From Zavarzinia aquatilis (GTDB lineage: Bacteria > Pseudomonadota > Alphaproteobacteria > Zavarziniales > Zavarziniaceae): 64,000 bases of DNA. The first letter of the stretch is position 1, and every line of letters begins with the position of its first letter. Where the stretch lies: contig NZ_QGLE01000001.1 in the NCBI RefSeq assembly GCF_003173035.1, forward strand, positions 496,001 through 560,000, given 5' to 3'. Made by a program: the position numbers and the translations under genes. Positions 20,738 through 33,919 of this stretch are shown piece by piece. A model generated the notes under the pieces. The model searched no databases, was not told the origin of the DNA, and saw only the letters and a list, made by a program, of their open reading frames with translations.

Positions 20738-22199
20738 CCGCCCGCGCCTTGTTGCAGCTTTCCTGATATTCGGCTTCCGGATCGCTGTCGAGGACGACGC
20801 CGCCCCCGGCCTGAACCACCAGCGTGCCATCCTTCACGACCGCGGTGCGCAGCGCGATGCAGGTATCCATCGAGCCATTGGCCGAGAAATAGCCGACACC
20901 GCCGGCATAGAGATTGCGCTTCTCCGGCTCCAGCTCGTCGATGATCTCCATCGCCCGGACCTTGGGCGCGCCCGAGACCGTGCCCGCCGGGAAACCGGCC
21001 AGCAGGGCGTCGACCGCGTCATGGCGCGGGTCGATCTCGCCTTCGACGTTCGAGACGATGTGCATCACATGGCTGTACCGCTCGATCACGTTGCGCTGGG
21101 TGACCTTGACGGTGCCGACCTTGGCGACGCGCCCGACGTCGTTGCGCCCGAGGTCGAGCAGCATCAGGTGCTCGGCCAGCTCCTTCGGATCGTTCAGCAG
21201 ATCCTTCTCGAGGGCGATGTCCTGGTCTTCGGTGATGCCGCGCGGCCGGGTACCGGCGATGGGGCGGATCGTCACCCGGCCGTCGCGCAGGCGGACGAGG
21301 ATTTCCGGGCTGGAGCCGACGATGGAGAAGCCGTCAAGGTCGAGATAGAACATGAAGGGCGACGGATTCAGCCGGCGCAGCGAGCGATAGAGCGCGATGG
21401 GCGGCAGCGCGAAGGGCAGGCGGAAACGCTGGCTGGGCACCACCTGGAAGATGTCGCCAGCCGCGATATATTCCTTCGCCTTGGCCACCATCGCGTGATA
21501 GTCGCCCCGGCTCATGTTCGACTGCGGCTGGGTGATCTTGTGCTGAACGCCTGCGTCGCTACGGGTCACCGGCAGGTCGCGCTCGAAATCGGCAACCGTG
21601 TCGGCGATACGCTCGGCCGCGCGATTATAGGCGGCGCGGGCGTCGACCCCGGATTCGACCCACGCAGGCGAGACGACGGTGACGACATCCTTCACCGAAT
21701 CGAAGATCGCCATGATCGACGGCCGGATGAACAGCGCGTCGGGAATGCCGAGATTGTCGGGATTGGCCGACGGCACCTTGGTCTCGACCAGGCGCACCAT
21801 CTCGTAACCGAAATAGCCGTAGAGGCCGGACGCCATGGGCGGCAGCTCGTGCGGCAGGTCGATGCGCGATTCGGCGATCAGGGCACGCAGCGACGACAGC
21901 GTGTCGCCCGGGCAGGGCCGGAACTTGTGGCGGTCGGCGCGGGCGATACGGTTGATTTCCGCCTGATTCCCCCGGGCGCGCCAGATGATGTCGGGCTTCA
22001 GGCCGATGATCGAGTAGCGGGCGCGGGTGGCGCCGCCCTCGACCGATTCGAACAGGAAGCGGTAGGGCTCCCCGTCCGTCAGCTTCAGCATGGCCGAGAC
22101 CGGCGTTTCCAGGTCGGCGACCAGCGTCGTCCAGACGACCTGCGGCTTGCCCTGTTCGTAAGCGTCGCGGAAGGTGTCGAAATCGGGCTGGATCGTCAT
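20685..22199 (-). CDS. trpE: Anthranilate synthase component I
   Basis: Chorismate-binding large subunit that makes anthranilate with ammonia from TrpG. The 504-residue product has the N-terminal feedback domain (LKLTDGEPYRFLFESVEGG) and the chorismate-binding C-terminal half with RPIAGTRPRG, LGRNDVGRVAKVGTVKV, YSHVMHIVSNV and AGFPAGTVSGAPKVRAMEI. The start overlaps the ppiD stop by 4 bases, so trpE is coupled to ppiD and separated from trpGD-trpC by the antisense deacetylase gene. Confidence 0.97.
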   Translation of the reverse strand: MTIQPDFDTFRDAYEQGKPQVVWTTLVADLETPVSAMLKLTDGEPYRFLFESVEGGATRARYSIIGLKPDIIWRARGNQAEINRIARADRHKFRPCPGDTLSSLRALIAESRIDLPHELPPMASGLYGYFGYEMVRLVETKVPSANPDNLGIPDALFIRPSIMAIFDSVKDVVTVVSPAWVESGVDARAAYNRAAERIADTVADFERDLPVTRSDAGVQHKITQPQSNMSRGDYHAMVAKAKEYIAAGDIFQVVPSQRFRLPFALPPIALYRSLRRLNPSPFMFYLDLDGFSIVGSSPEILVRLRDGRVTIRPIAGTRPRGITEDQDIALEKDLLNDPKELAEHLMLLDLGRNDVGRVAKVGTVKVTQRNVIERYSHVMHIVSNVEGEIDPRHDAVDALLAGFPAGTVSGAPKVRAMEIIDELEPEKRNLYAGGVGYFSANGSMDTCIALRTAVVKDGTLVVQAGGGVVLDSDPEAEYQESCNKARAVIRAAEEAIRFASRDRQ

Positions 22200-24100
22200 G
22201 GCGTGGTCTGGCCGAGCAGGCTGTTGAAAACGGTTTCGTGGACGGAGACGCCATAGCGCCGCCGCAGGTCGGATTCGAAGACGGCGGCAAGATCGCCAGC
22301 GAAATCGGGCTTCAGCTTGTCGGCGACGGCCTTCACGCCATCGGCGTCGGCCGCGGGGTCCGCCGTCTCGATGGCGCGAACGGCGCCGACGACGATGTCC
22401 TCGCCATTGATGGCCGCTGCGGTCGCCGCCTTGCCCTGTTCCTTGCCGAACAGGCTTTTCACCAGATCGGGCGGCAGGGCGTTGAAGATGGGATCGTTGG
22501 CGCGAAGGCCGGGACCGACGGTGCCGATCGTCGTGCCGACGCTGGCCGCCAGGGCCTCGACCGGCTTGCCACTGTCGATGTCCGCCGCCAGCTTCTCCGC
22601 CAGCGCCTGCTGGCGCTTCTTGCGCTCGTCGGCCTGCCAGCCGGCAATCACCTCGGCCTTCACCGCATCGAGCGCCTTGAGCGCGGCGGGCGTCACCGCG
22701 TCGACGCGGGCGACCAGATAGCCGCCGGCGGCCGTGTCCATGATCTCGCCGTCTCGCCCGGTCTCGGCCTGGAACAGGTTCTGCATCAGGCCGTCCGCGG
22801 CCGGCAAGGTCACTGGCTTGCCTTCCGGATCGAGGCCTTTCGCGTCCATGGCGGCGATCTTGATCACTGGCAGGTTCAGGCTCTGGCCCGCTTCCTCGAG
22901 GGTAGCGCCACCGGCGAGGGCATCCTGCAGCGATTTGCTGATGCCCGCGACCTGCCCCATCGCCTCTTCGAGGGCGAGGGCGTCGCGCAGCTTGTCGTGC
23001 ACGTCGGCGAGGGGGGTGACCTTGCCGGCATTGACCTTCTCGATCCAGAAGACATGCCAGCCCAGCGGCGTCTCGACCGGGCCGCCATAGGCGCCGTCGG
23101 CGGCGGCGAAGACCGCGTCGCCGAGCGGGGCGGGCAGGTCGGCCTTCTTCAGGGTGCCGAGCTTGGTATCAGCTTCCTCGCTGCCGGCAGCCTCCTTGGC
23201 GACGGTGGCGAAGACGTCGCCCTTCGTTAGCCGGGCGAGGGCGGCATCGGCCTCCTCCTTGGTCGGCAGCACGATCTGGGCGACTTCGCGGGTTTCCTCG
23301 GTGCCGAATTCGGCGAGGCGTTCCTCATAGGCCTCGGCGATCGCCTGTTCGGTCGGCTCCATCGTCTTGGCGACATCGGCCGGCTCGATCGACAGGATGG
23401 TGACGCCCCGATATTCGGGCGCGGTGAAGCGGGCGGGATTGGCCTGATAATAGGCTTCGGCCGCCGCCGCGTCGGGCGCCGGGATTTCACCCGCCGCCTT
23501 CGGCGTCACTGCGAAATAGTCGATGGAACGGCGCTCGTTGCGATAGCGGTACAGGGTCTCGGCGACCGCTGTCGGGGTGCGGGATCCGCCAATGGCGGGA
23601 CCGAACAGCTGGGCGCGCAGCATTTCGCGCCCGACCTGATCGGTCAGCATCGCCTCGTTCATGCCGGCCTGATACAGCACCTGGGCGAATCGGCTGGCGT
23701 CGAACTTGCCGGAAATATCCTGGAACGCCGGGATCGCGGCGATTTCCCGGGCGATCAGGCTTTTCGGCGCGCGCAGGTCGAACTGGCGCGCGGCTTCCGA
23801 TACGGTCGCGTCCGAGAGCAGCTGGGAGAGCACGGCGCCCTGGACATTGAAGGCCAGCGCCTGATCCCGGGTGAAGCTGCCGCCGAACTGGCTCTGCAGC
23901 TGGCGCACTTCGCGGTCGAAGGCGATCTGGAACGCCTGGGCGGGGATCTCCGTCTCGCCCACTTCGGCCACGGTCGTGTCCCGCCCGCTCTGGAACAGGC
24001 TGTTGCCCTGCCAGATGCCGATGCCGAAACTGACCATGAGAATGCCGAGGAAGACGCGGACGACCCAGGTCGACGCGCCCTTTCGTAGGGACTGGAGCAT
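22196..24100 (-). CDS. ppiD: Periplasmic folding chaperone, PpiD/SurA-like peptidyl-prolyl isomerase
   Basis: Inner-membrane-anchored folding factor facing the periplasm. The 634-residue product starts with a cytoplasmic tail and one span (VFLGILMVSFGIGIW), then a SurA-type N-terminal chaperone domain to about residue 240. A parvulin-like domain follows at about residues 245-370 (EVAQIVLPTKEEADAAL, FWIEKV), then a C-terminal chaperone region. The parvulin signature is weak, so isomerase activity is uncertain. Being first in a transcript with trpE is the usual alphaproteobacterial arrangement. Confidence 0.88.
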   Translation of the reverse strand: MLQSLRKGASTWVVRVFLGILMVSFGIGIWQGNSLFQSGRDTTVAEVGETEIPAQAFQIAFDREVRQLQSQFGGSFTRDQALAFNVQGAVLSQLLSDATVSEAARQFDLRAPKSLIAREIAAIPAFQDISGKFDASRFAQVLYQAGMNEAMLTDQVGREMLRAQLFGPAIGGSRTPTAVAETLYRYRNERRSIDYFAVTPKAAGEIPAPDAAAAEAYYQANPARFTAPEYRGVTILSIEPADVAKTMEPTEQAIAEAYEERLAEFGTEETREVAQIVLPTKEEADAALARLTKGDVFATVAKEAAGSEEADTKLGTLKKADLPAPLGDAVFAAADGAYGGPVETPLGWHVFWIEKVNAGKVTPLADVHDKLRDALALEEAMGQVAGISKSLQDALAGGATLEEAGQSLNLPVIKIAAMDAKGLDPEGKPVTLPAADGLMQNLFQAETGRDGEIMDTAAGGYLVARVDAVTPAALKALDAVKAEVIAGWQADERKKRQQALAEKLAADIDSGKPVEALAASVGTTIGTVGPGLRANDPIFNALPPDLVKSLFGKEQGKAATAAAINGEDIVVGAVRAIETADPAADADGVKAVADKLKPDFAGDLAAVFESDLRRRYGVSVHETVFNSLLGQTTP

Positions 24101-24219
24101 GATAAACCGTGTTCCTTCAGGCGGCCCGCCTGACCTGCGGGCGGCGCATGATAGGGGCGGGGCTTGACGGTCGCAAGTTTTGGCGGCTGCCTGTCGCAGC
24201 TTCGGGCGGGGAATCGGTC

Positions 24220-25227
24220 ATGCGCTTTCTGATCACGGGTACGGCGGGCTTCATCGGCTTCCATCTGGCCCAGCGTCTGCTGGCCGATGGGCACGACGTC
24301 TTCGGCCTCGACGGCATGACGCCCTATTACGACCTGCGCCTGAAGGAAGCGCGGAACGCGGTCCTCGCCGAATCGCCCCGCTATCGCTTCGAGACGATGA
24401 TGCTGGAGGAGGGCGGGCGCCTGCTCGACTATGCCCGCGAAGCCGCGCCAGACGTGATCTTCCATTTCGCCGCCCAGGCGGGGGTGCGCTACAGCCTCGA
24501 GAACCCGCGGGCCTATGTCGACAGCAACCTGGTCGGCACCTTCAACGTGATGGAAGCGGCGCGCGAGCTGAAGCCGCGCCATTTCATCATGGCCTCGACC
24601 AGTTCCGCCTATGGCGGCAACCGCGAGATGCCGTTCCGCGAGACCCATCTGACCGATCATCCGCTGACGCTCTACGCCGCGACCAAGAAGGCGACGGAGC
24701 TGATGGCGCATTCCTATGCCCATCTGTGGCAGATCCCGACGACGGCCCTGCGCTTCTTCACCGTCTACGGCCCCTGGGGCCGGCCGGACATGGCGCTGTT
24801 CAAATTCGTCGACGGCATTCTGAACGACCGTCCCATCGACATTTACGGTGAAGGCCGCATGTCGCGCGACTTCACTTATGTCGGCGATCTGGTCGAGGCC
24901 ATGGTCCGCCTCGTGCCCTGCATCCCGCCCGCCGACGGGACCGTGGTCAGCGACGACGATTCCCTCAGTCCGGTGGCGCCGTTCCGGGTCGTCAACGTCG
25001 GTGGCGGCCAGCCGGTGCCGCTGATGGATTTCGTCGAGGCGATCGAGACGGCGGTGGGCAAACCGGCCATTCGCAACATGCTGCCGATGCAGAAGGGCGA
25101 CGTCACCGACACGTTCGCCGCCGCCGATCTGCTGCTCGCCCTGACCGGCTACAAGCCCGCGACCCCGGTCGCGGAAGGCGTCGCGGCCTTCGTTTCCTGG
25201 TATCGCCGGTACAGGGGCAACCAGTAA
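24220..25227 (+). CDS. NAD-dependent epimerase, UDP-glucuronate 4-epimerase-like
   Basis: Extended short-chain dehydrogenase acting on a nucleotide sugar. From ATG 24220 there are 335 residues, with the NAD-binding [12 protein letters not shown] at the N-terminus, [11 protein letters not shown], the ASTSSAYGG serine, and the catalytic YAATKKATE (YxxxK). [12 protein letters not shown] and [16 protein letters not shown] resemble UDP-glucuronate 4-epimerases (CapI/LspL-like). The precise substrate is inferred. It is divergent from ppiD. No other capsule genes are nearby. Confidence 0.85.
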   Translation: MRFLITGTAGFIGFHLAQRLLADGHDVFGLDGMTPYYDLRLKEARNAVLAESPRYRFETMMLEEGGRLLDYAREAAPDVIFHFAAQAGVRYSLENPRAYVDSNLVGTFNVMEAARELKPRHFIMASTSSAYGGNREMPFRETHLTDHPLTLYAATKKATELMAHSYAHLWQIPTTALRFFTVYGPWGRPDMALFKFVDGILNDRPIDIYGEGRMSRDFTYVGDLVEAMVRLVPCIPPADGTVVSDDDSLSPVAPFRVVNVGGGQPVPLMDFVEAIETAVGKPAIRNMLPMQKGDVTDTFAAADLLLALTGYKPATPVAEGVAAFVSWYRRYRGNQ

Positions 25228-25296
25228 CGGCTTTTCCAATCCGCCACACTTTGCTAGAGGGACGCGGTCCCGAAACTCTCGCGCAGGAATATCGCC

Positions 25297-26049
25297 ATGG
25301 CCCGTCGTCCCTTCGTTGCCGGCAACTGGAAGATGAACGGGCTGATCGCCTCGCTGACCGAGCTTGAAGCCATCGCCGGCAAGGCGGGCGCGGTTGCCGA
25401 CGCCATCGACGTCGCGATCTGTCCGCCCGCCACGCTGGTCGCGCCCGCGGTCGCGCAGGTTGCCGGCTCGGTCCTGAAGATCGGCGGGCAGGATTGCCAT
25501 GCCAAGGCGAGCGGCGCCCATACCGGCGACATTTCGGCCGAGAGCCTGAAGGATATCGGCGCGACCTGCGTCATCGTCGGCCATAGCGAGCGCCGCACCG
25601 ATCACGCCGAAAGCGATGCGACGGTTCATGCCAAGGCGCAGGCGGCCTGGCGCGCCGGGCTGATCGCCATCATCTGCGTCGGCGAGACCGAGGCGGAGCG
25701 GGACGACGGCCGCACCCTCGACGTCATCGGCCGTCAGCTCTCGGGCTCGGTGCCGGATGCGGCGACCGCCGCCAACACGGTCGTCGCCTACGAGCCGGTC
25801 TGGGCCATCGGCACCGGCCGCACCCCGACCAACGAGGAAATCGTCGAGGTCCATGGTTTCATGCGGAAGGCACTGGCCGCCCGCCTTGGCGCCGCGGTCG
25901 CGGGCGGCATCCGCCTGCTCTACGGCGGCTCGGTGAAGCCGTCGAATGCCGATGTCATCCTGAAACTGGCGGATGTCGATGGCGCGCTGGTGGGCGGCGC
26001 CAGCCTGAAAGCCGGCGATTTCCTGCCGATCATCGACGCGGCGCGCTGA
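25297..26049 (+). CDS. tpiA: Triosephosphate isomerase
   Basis: Interconverts dihydroxyacetone phosphate and glyceraldehyde 3-phosphate. The 250-residue product has the catalytic residues in place: Asn10/Lys12 in AGNWKMNG, the His in IVGHSERR, and the Glu in [11 protein letters not shown], plus [11 protein letters not shown] at the phosphate-binding end. AGGA about 9 bases upstream supports the ATG. It begins the tpiA-secG-pyrG-kdsA-eno series. Confidence 0.97.
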   Translation: MARRPFVAGNWKMNGLIASLTELEAIAGKAGAVADAIDVAICPPATLVAPAVAQVAGSVLKIGGQDCHAKASGAHTGDISAESLKDIGATCVIVGHSERRTDHAESDATVHAKAQAAWRAGLIAIICVGETEAERDDGRTLDVIGRQLSGSVPDAATAANTVVAYEPVWAIGTGRTPTNEEIVEVHGFMRKALAARLGAAVAGGIRLLYGGSVKPSNADVILKLADVDGALVGGASLKAGDFLPIIDAAR

Positions 26050-26182
26050 TCGCCGGTCACGCCATGAGCGCCGCGCAGGGGAGCGCGGCGCCGCGGAACT
26101 GGCATTGACCGTCGCAAACGTGTAAGAGACCGGCTCAACGACGGGCGCTTTGCCGTCCGACCTTCATCCTATCGGAACCGAC

Positions 26183-26566
26183 ATGGCCTATCTGCTTGTC
26201 CTGCACCTCATTTTGGCCGTCGCCCTGATCGGCGTCGTTCTCGTCCAGAAGTCCGAGGGCGGCGCGCTCGGCATCGGCGGCAGCGGCGGCGGCTTCATGT
26301 CGGCCCGGGGCGCGGCCAACTTCCTGACGCGGGCGACGGCGATCCTGGCTGGCCTCTTCATGCTGACCTCGCTCGGCCTCAGCCTGATGGCGTCGGGTCA
26401 CAGCAGCGGCTCTTCGATCGTCGATCAGATCCAGCAGCAGCAGGCACCGACCCTGGTGCCCAGCGACGTGCCGGCGGCGCCTGCCGCGCCGGCCCCGGCG
26501 GCGGGCGATTCGGCCCCCGCACCCGCAGCGACCCCGGACGCCGTTCCCCCGGCCCCGGCTAACTGA
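26183..26566 (+). CDS. secG: Protein translocase subunit SecG
   Basis: Small auxiliary subunit of the SecYEG channel. From ATG 26183 the product is 127 residues: two membrane spans (about 3-20 and 57-76) joined by the conserved loop VLVQKSEGGALGIGGSGGG. An Ala/Pro-rich cytoplasmic or periplasmic tail of about 45 residues follows, typical of alphaproteobacterial SecG. The earlier in-frame ATG at 26150 would add unrelated polar residues and is rejected. Confidence 0.93.
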   Translation: MAYLLVLHLILAVALIGVVLVQKSEGGALGIGGSGGGFMSARGAANFLTRATAILAGLFMLTSLGLSLMASGHSSGSSIVDQIQQQQAPTLVPSDVPAAPAAPAPAAGDSAPAPAATPDAVPPAPAN

Positions 26567-26585
26567 CGGAAACCCTTGGTGCAAC

Positions 26586-28258
<1,673 letters not shown>

Positions 28259-28276
28259 CAACTCAGGAGAAGGCAG

Positions 28277-30417
<2,141 letters not shown>

Positions 30418-30436
30418 GCCTCCCGATCCGAAAGCA

Positions 30437-30468
30437 GCCCGCCCCGGTCGACCGGGGCGGGCTTTTTT
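30437..30468 (+). terminator. Rho-independent terminator after eno
   Basis: GCCCGCCCCGG at 30437-30447 and CCGGGGCGGGC at 30452-30462 form a perfect 11-bp GC stem with a TCGA loop. Six T residues follow at 30463-30468. This is a textbook intrinsic terminator for the eno transcript. Confidence 0.95.
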
Positions 30469-30473
30469 GTGCT

Positions 30474-30995
30474 TTACGCCACGCGCTCGCGCGCCGTCTC
30501 CAATGCGGCCGCCTCGTCTTTCGCGGGCCGCAGGCAGCGATAGGCGATGAGGGCGGGCACGATCATGGCGCCGAGCACGCCGACATAGAACAGGAAGAAG
30601 GCGATCTGGTTGGTCATCGGGCCGCCGAACTGCAGGCCCCGGCTGTTGGGGAACAGCGGGTCGATGGCCGAGGCAATGACGATGGTCCAGGCGATCACGA
30701 TCATGCCATAGGCGATGCGCTTGCGGGCCTTGAAGGCGAAGGGCAGCAGCGGCAGCACCACCGCCGTCAGCCACAGCAGGAGGCCGTTGGCGATGCCTTC
30801 CATATGGGCCATGCGCCAGGCGTCATAGGTGCCGGGCATCTTGTAGTCGATCTCGCCGGGGATCGGCCACAGGGCGATCTTGCCCATCAGGAAGAACAGA
30901 AAGCCGAAGCCGATGACACCCGCCGTGAACAGCAGCAGCGCGCCATGTCCGATCAGAACCCTTTGCAGCCTCGAAAGCTCTGGTGACGTCGCCAA
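30474..30995 (-). CDS. Styrene-oxide-isomerase-like four-span membrane protein
   Basis: Small integral membrane protein with four predicted spans. It resembles styrene oxide isomerase (StyC) along its whole length: a GHG near the start of span 1, IPGEID...MPG, the block AWRMAHMEGIANG, a VLP..PF loop and NSRGLQFGG. In StyC as I recall it, the His and Asn of that block are the heme-b ligand and a catalytic residue (His58, Asn64), and both are kept here with the same 6-residue spacing. The StyC Tyr103 position seems to be Ala or Ser. Epoxide isomerase activity is therefore doubtful. TTG 30995 is chosen as start because AAGGAG lies within the first codons after ATG 31013; starting at 31013 would give 179 residues. 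It is 2-gene coupled with the diiron gene upstream. Confidence 0.7.
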   Translation of the reverse strand: MATSPELSRLQRVLIGHGALLLFTAGVIGFGFLFFLMGKIALWPIPGEIDYKMPGTYDAWRMAHMEGIANGLLLWLTAVVLPLLPFAFKARKRIAYGMIVIAWTIVIASAIDPLFPNSRGLQFGGPMTNQIAFFLFYVGVLGAMIVPALIAYRCLRPAKDEAAALETARERVA

Positions 30996-31016
30996 TTCTT
31001 TTCTCCTTGTCATTGT

Positions 31017-31910
31017 TCAGGCGAAGCGCGCGGGGATTTCCGGGTCGCGCGTGTCGAGCAGCGGAATGTGGTTCTCGGGCAGGCCGGCATAGGCATCGGC
31101 CCATTGCCGGACCCAGTCCGGATCGGTGACGCGGCTGGGGTGATGGCCCGGCAGCATGGAGCCGACGAGCACCTTGCCGACATTCCACAGCATGTCCGCC
31201 GCCCGGCGCCAGACTCGCAGCCGGCTGCGCGGATTGCGCCAGCGGCCGTCCCTCTCCAGCATCAGGATATAGGCCTTGCGGCTGTATTTGATGACATGAA
31301 GGCTGCCGCAGAACACGCCCCAGACGCGGGGCCAATAGTCGCCGAAGACGGCCTGATAAAGATCGAAGGCCGCCGTCTTGTGCTCGGTCTCCTCGACCAT
31401 GTGCCACAGGACGAGCGAGGTCACCGAAGGATCGGCATCGGCGAAGAAGGCGCGCCGGTTGCCGATCAGCCATTCGGTCAAGCCGACGGTCATGGTCTCG
31501 AAGCCGGCGGAATAGGCGAGACGCCAGCGCAGGGACTTCTTCTGGAAGCGTATGTAGTCGGCCTCCATCTCGTCCTCGACCGCGGCCAGATCGGCATAGC
31601 CCCGGGCCTTGAGCATCTCGTTGTAGCGGCGATGGTTCTGGAAGTGCTGGCCTTCCTGACCGATGAAGCCGCGCGCGTCTTCCTTCAGGCCCGGATCGTC
31701 GACGAGGGCCATGGCCTCGCGCATGGTGCGGATCAGGAAAGGCTCGAGATAGGGCATGGTCAGGGATGCCCCGTTGACCATATGGCTCCATTCCGGCTGT
31801 GCCGGGTTCCAGATCGGCTCGATCCCTTCGTCGAAGGCGAAGGGTATCTTGCGGACGATGATGCCGTGAGGCGTCGTCGCCTCGCGCTGTCCGGCGGCTC
31901 GTGCGGTCAT
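31017..31910 (-). CDS. Diiron ferritin-like 'metal-dependent hydrolase' family protein (PF10118-like)
   Basis: A 297-residue cytosolic protein of the predicted metal-dependent hydrolase family (COG3687/PF10118 as I recognise it). It has the four-helix diiron ligand set: Glu56 (PYLEPF), Glu86 and His89 (GQEGQHFQNH), Glu138 (AGFETM), and Glu174 with His177 (EETEHKTAAFD). That E/ExxH/E/ExxH pattern suggests an oxygen-activating or redox diiron site rather than a proven hydrolase. A strong GGAGGAGAGG lies 8 bases before the ATG. The next gene is the isomerase-like membrane protein, so both are probably one transcript. Function is unknown. Confidence 0.8.
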   Translation of the reverse strand: MTARAAGQREATTPHGIIVRKIPFAFDEGIEPIWNPAQPEWSHMVNGASLTMPYLEPFLIRTMREAMALVDDPGLKEDARGFIGQEGQHFQNHRRYNEMLKARGYADLAAVEDEMEADYIRFQKKSLRWRLAYSAGFETMTVGLTEWLIGNRRAFFADADPSVTSLVLWHMVEETEHKTAAFDLYQAVFGDYWPRVWGVFCGSLHVIKYSRKAYILMLERDGRWRNPRSRLRVWRRAADMLWNVGKVLVGSMLPGHHPSRVTDPDWVRQWADAYAGLPENHIPLLDTRDPEIPARFA

Positions 31911-32063
31911 GGCTCGACCTCTCCTCCCTGATTGTTTTTCTTTGTCACGGCGCCTTAGACGCCCGCCACCCTGCGAATAATCACGGTTATGAAAAGACTG
32001 GGGCAGCCCCCCATGCGGGTGGCGGGCCGGACAATGGCCTCCGGGCGCCTTTTCCGGCGCGAG

Positions 32064-32137
32064 ATCCCGGCCTTCGCCGGGATGACGCTTTCATTTAAAG
32101 TCGTCGCTCCGGCGCAGGCCGGAGCCTTGTGACGAGG
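32064..32137 (+). repeat. Palindrome-doublet dispersed repeat, copy A
   Basis: A 74-base unit with two hairpins: ATCCCGGC-CTTC-GCCGGGAT (8-bp stem) and CTCCGGC-GCAG-GCCGGAG (7-bp stem), joined by a 19-base variable linker. Its outer 24 and 31 bases match copy B at 32452-32526 (one mismatch in the second block). It lies directly upstream of the GIY-YIG relic. It resembles REP-type extragenic palindromes common in alphaproteobacteria. The rest of the 31911-32145 interval shows no gene. Confidence 0.85.
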
Positions 32138-32145
32138 GGGCGCTG

Positions 32146-32434
32146 ATGGGCCGGCAGGGTCTATATGCTCGCGACGCGCAAGGACGGTGTGCTTTATGTC
32201 GGCACGACGAATGATCTGGTTCGCCGCATCCATGAGCACCGCACCCATGCGGCTCCCGGCTTCACCAGTACCTAAAACGTCGACAAGCTGGTCTGGTTTG
32301 AGCGCCACGAGACCATGCAGCTGGCGATCGAGCGTGAGAAGCGCCTTAAATCGTGGCGTCGCGCCTGGAAAATCCGCCTGATCGAGACAGAAAATCCGGA
32401 TTGGCGCGATCTGTGGCCCGATATCCTGAAATGA
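32146..32434 (+). pseudogene. Decayed GIY-YIG nuclease-superfamily gene
   Basis: From base 32162 the frame reads YMLATRKDGVLYVGTTND, LVRRIHEHR and GFTST, then a TAA stop at 32273-32275. It continues without further stops through NVDKLVWFERHETMQLAIER, EKRLKSWRRAWKIRLIE and NPDWRDLWPDILK to TGA at 32432. This is the small (about 95-residue) GIY-YIG/UPF0213-type protein with a nonsense codon where Tyr or Arg-Tyr is normal. The likely original start ATG 32146 (MGRQG) is in another frame, consistent with a small deletion near base 32160. Two lesions indicate a pseudogene. It sits exactly between repeat copies A and B. Confidence 0.85.
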
Positions 32435-32451
32435 GCCTTGTCCGGCGCGTC

Positions 32452-32526
32452 ATCCCGGCCTTCGCCGGGATGACGCCTTATGTTTATCGTCGTCGATCCG
32501 GCGCAGGCCGGAGCCTTGTGACGAGG
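32452..32526 (+). repeat. Palindrome-doublet dispersed repeat, copy B
   Basis: A 75-base direct repeat of the copy at 32064-32137: same 24-base first hairpin block, a 20-base divergent linker, then the same second hairpin block with one change (ATCCGGC instead of CTCCGGC). It ends 11 bases before the trmFO stop codon, so its hairpins may also act at the 3' end of trmFO mRNA. Confidence 0.85.
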
Positions 32527-32537
32527 TGTGCTGGCCG

Positions 32538-33884
32538 CTAGGCCGCCGCTGGCACCACGCCCAGCCAGGCGGCGAGGTCGCTCAGCGCCCGGGCGGACAT
32601 GGCGGCCTTGCGGTCGCCCTTCTTCGTCCGGGTTTCCATGGGCGGGAACAGGCCGAAGTTGACGTTCATCGGCTGGAAGGTCTTTTCGTCCGCGCCGCCG
32701 GTGACATGGTTCAGCAGGGCGCCCAGCGCCGTGGTCGGCGGGGGCGGGGCGGGCAATTCGCCGAGCGCCTGCGCCGCGGCGAAGCGGCCGGCGATCAGGC
32801 CCATGGCCGCGCTTTCGACATAGCCTTCAACCCCGGTGACCTGGCCGGCGAAGCGCAGGTCCGGCCGTGCCTTCAGACGCAAGTTGCCGTCGAGCAGGCG
32901 CGGGCTGTTGATGAAGGTGTTGCGGTGCAAGCCGCCGAGCCGGGCGAAAGAGGCATTCTCGAGACCGGGAATGCTGCGGAAGATGCGGGTCTGTTCGCCG
33001 TGCTTCAGCTTGGTCTGGAAACCGACCATGTTGTAGAGCGTACCGAGGGCATTGTCCTGGCGCAGCTGAACGACGGCGAAGGGGCGCCGGTTGTTATGCG
33101 GATCGGTCAGGCCGACCGGCTTCATCGGACCGAAGGACAGGGTGTCCGGCCCGCGTTCCGCCATCACTTCGATCGGCAGGCAGCCCTCGAAATAGGGCGT
33201 GTTCTTTTCCCATTCCTTGAAATCGGTCTTCTCGCCCGCCAGCAGCGCCTCGATGAAGGCGTAATACTGCTCGCGGTCCATGGCGCAGTTGATGTAATCG
33301 GCGCCGTCGCCCTTGTCGTAACGCGACTGATACCAGGCGCGCGACATGTCGATCGAATCCTTGTGCACGATGGGGGCGATCGCGTCGAAGAAGGACAGGG
33401 ATTCTTCGCCGGTGAAGGCGCGGATCGCCTCGGCGAGCGCGGGCGAGGTCAGCGGCCCGGTGGCAAGGATCGTGTTGCCCCAGTCGGCGGGCGGCAGCTC
33501 GGGCACTTCCTCGCGCAGGACAGTGACGAGGGGGGAGGCGGTCAGGGCGGCGGTGACGGCGGCCGAGAAGCCTTCGCGGTCGACGGCGAGGGCGCCGCCC
33601 GCCGGCACCTTGTGGGCATCGGCGGCGCGCAGGATCAGGCTGCCGGCGCGGCGCATCTCCTCATGCAGGAGGCCGACCGCGTTCGAGACCGGATCGTCCG
33701 AGCGGAAGGAATTGGAGCAGACAAGCTCGGCGAAGCCGTCGGTCGCATGGGCGTCGGTCGGCTTTACCGGGCGCATCTCGTGCAGGATGACGGGGACGCC
33801 GCGGCTGACGATCTGCCAGGCGGCTTCGCTGCCGGCGAGGCCGCCGCCGACGACGTGAACGGGAAGGGGCAATCTATCGGTCAT
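32538..33884 (-). CDS. trmFO: Methylenetetrahydrofolate--tRNA (uracil-5-)-methyltransferase TrmFO
   Basis: FAD- and folate-dependent enzyme that makes m5U54 in the tRNA T-loop. The 448-residue product has the N-terminal FAD motif [26 protein letters not shown], a mid-region [31 protein letters not shown] with the functional Cys, and the C-terminal [19 protein letters not shown] lies about 7 bases before ATG 33884. It lies 35 bases downstream of the amidase gene on the same strand. Confidence 0.96.
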   Translation of the reverse strand: MTDRLPLPVHVVGGGLAGSEAAWQIVSRGVPVILHEMRPVKPTDAHATDGFAELVCSNSFRSDDPVSNAVGLLHEEMRRAGSLILRAADAHKVPAGGALAVDREGFSAAVTAALTASPLVTVLREEVPELPPADWGNTILATGPLTSPALAEAIRAFTGEESLSFFDAIAPIVHKDSIDMSRAWYQSRYDKGDGADYINCAMDREQYYAFIEALLAGEKTDFKEWEKNTPYFEGCLPIEVMAERGPDTLSFGPMKPVGLTDPHNNRRPFAVVQLRQDNALGTLYNMVGFQTKLKHGEQTRIFRSIPGLENASFARLGGLHRNTFINSPRLLDGNLRLKARPDLRFAGQVTGVEGYVESAAMGLIAGRFAAAQALGELPAPPPPTTALGALLNHVTGGADEKTFQPMNVNFGLFPPMETRTKKGDRKAAMSARALSDLAAWLGVVPAAA

Positions 33885-33919
33885 GATGCCCCTTCCTATA
33901 GCCTTGTCCGGGCCTCCCG

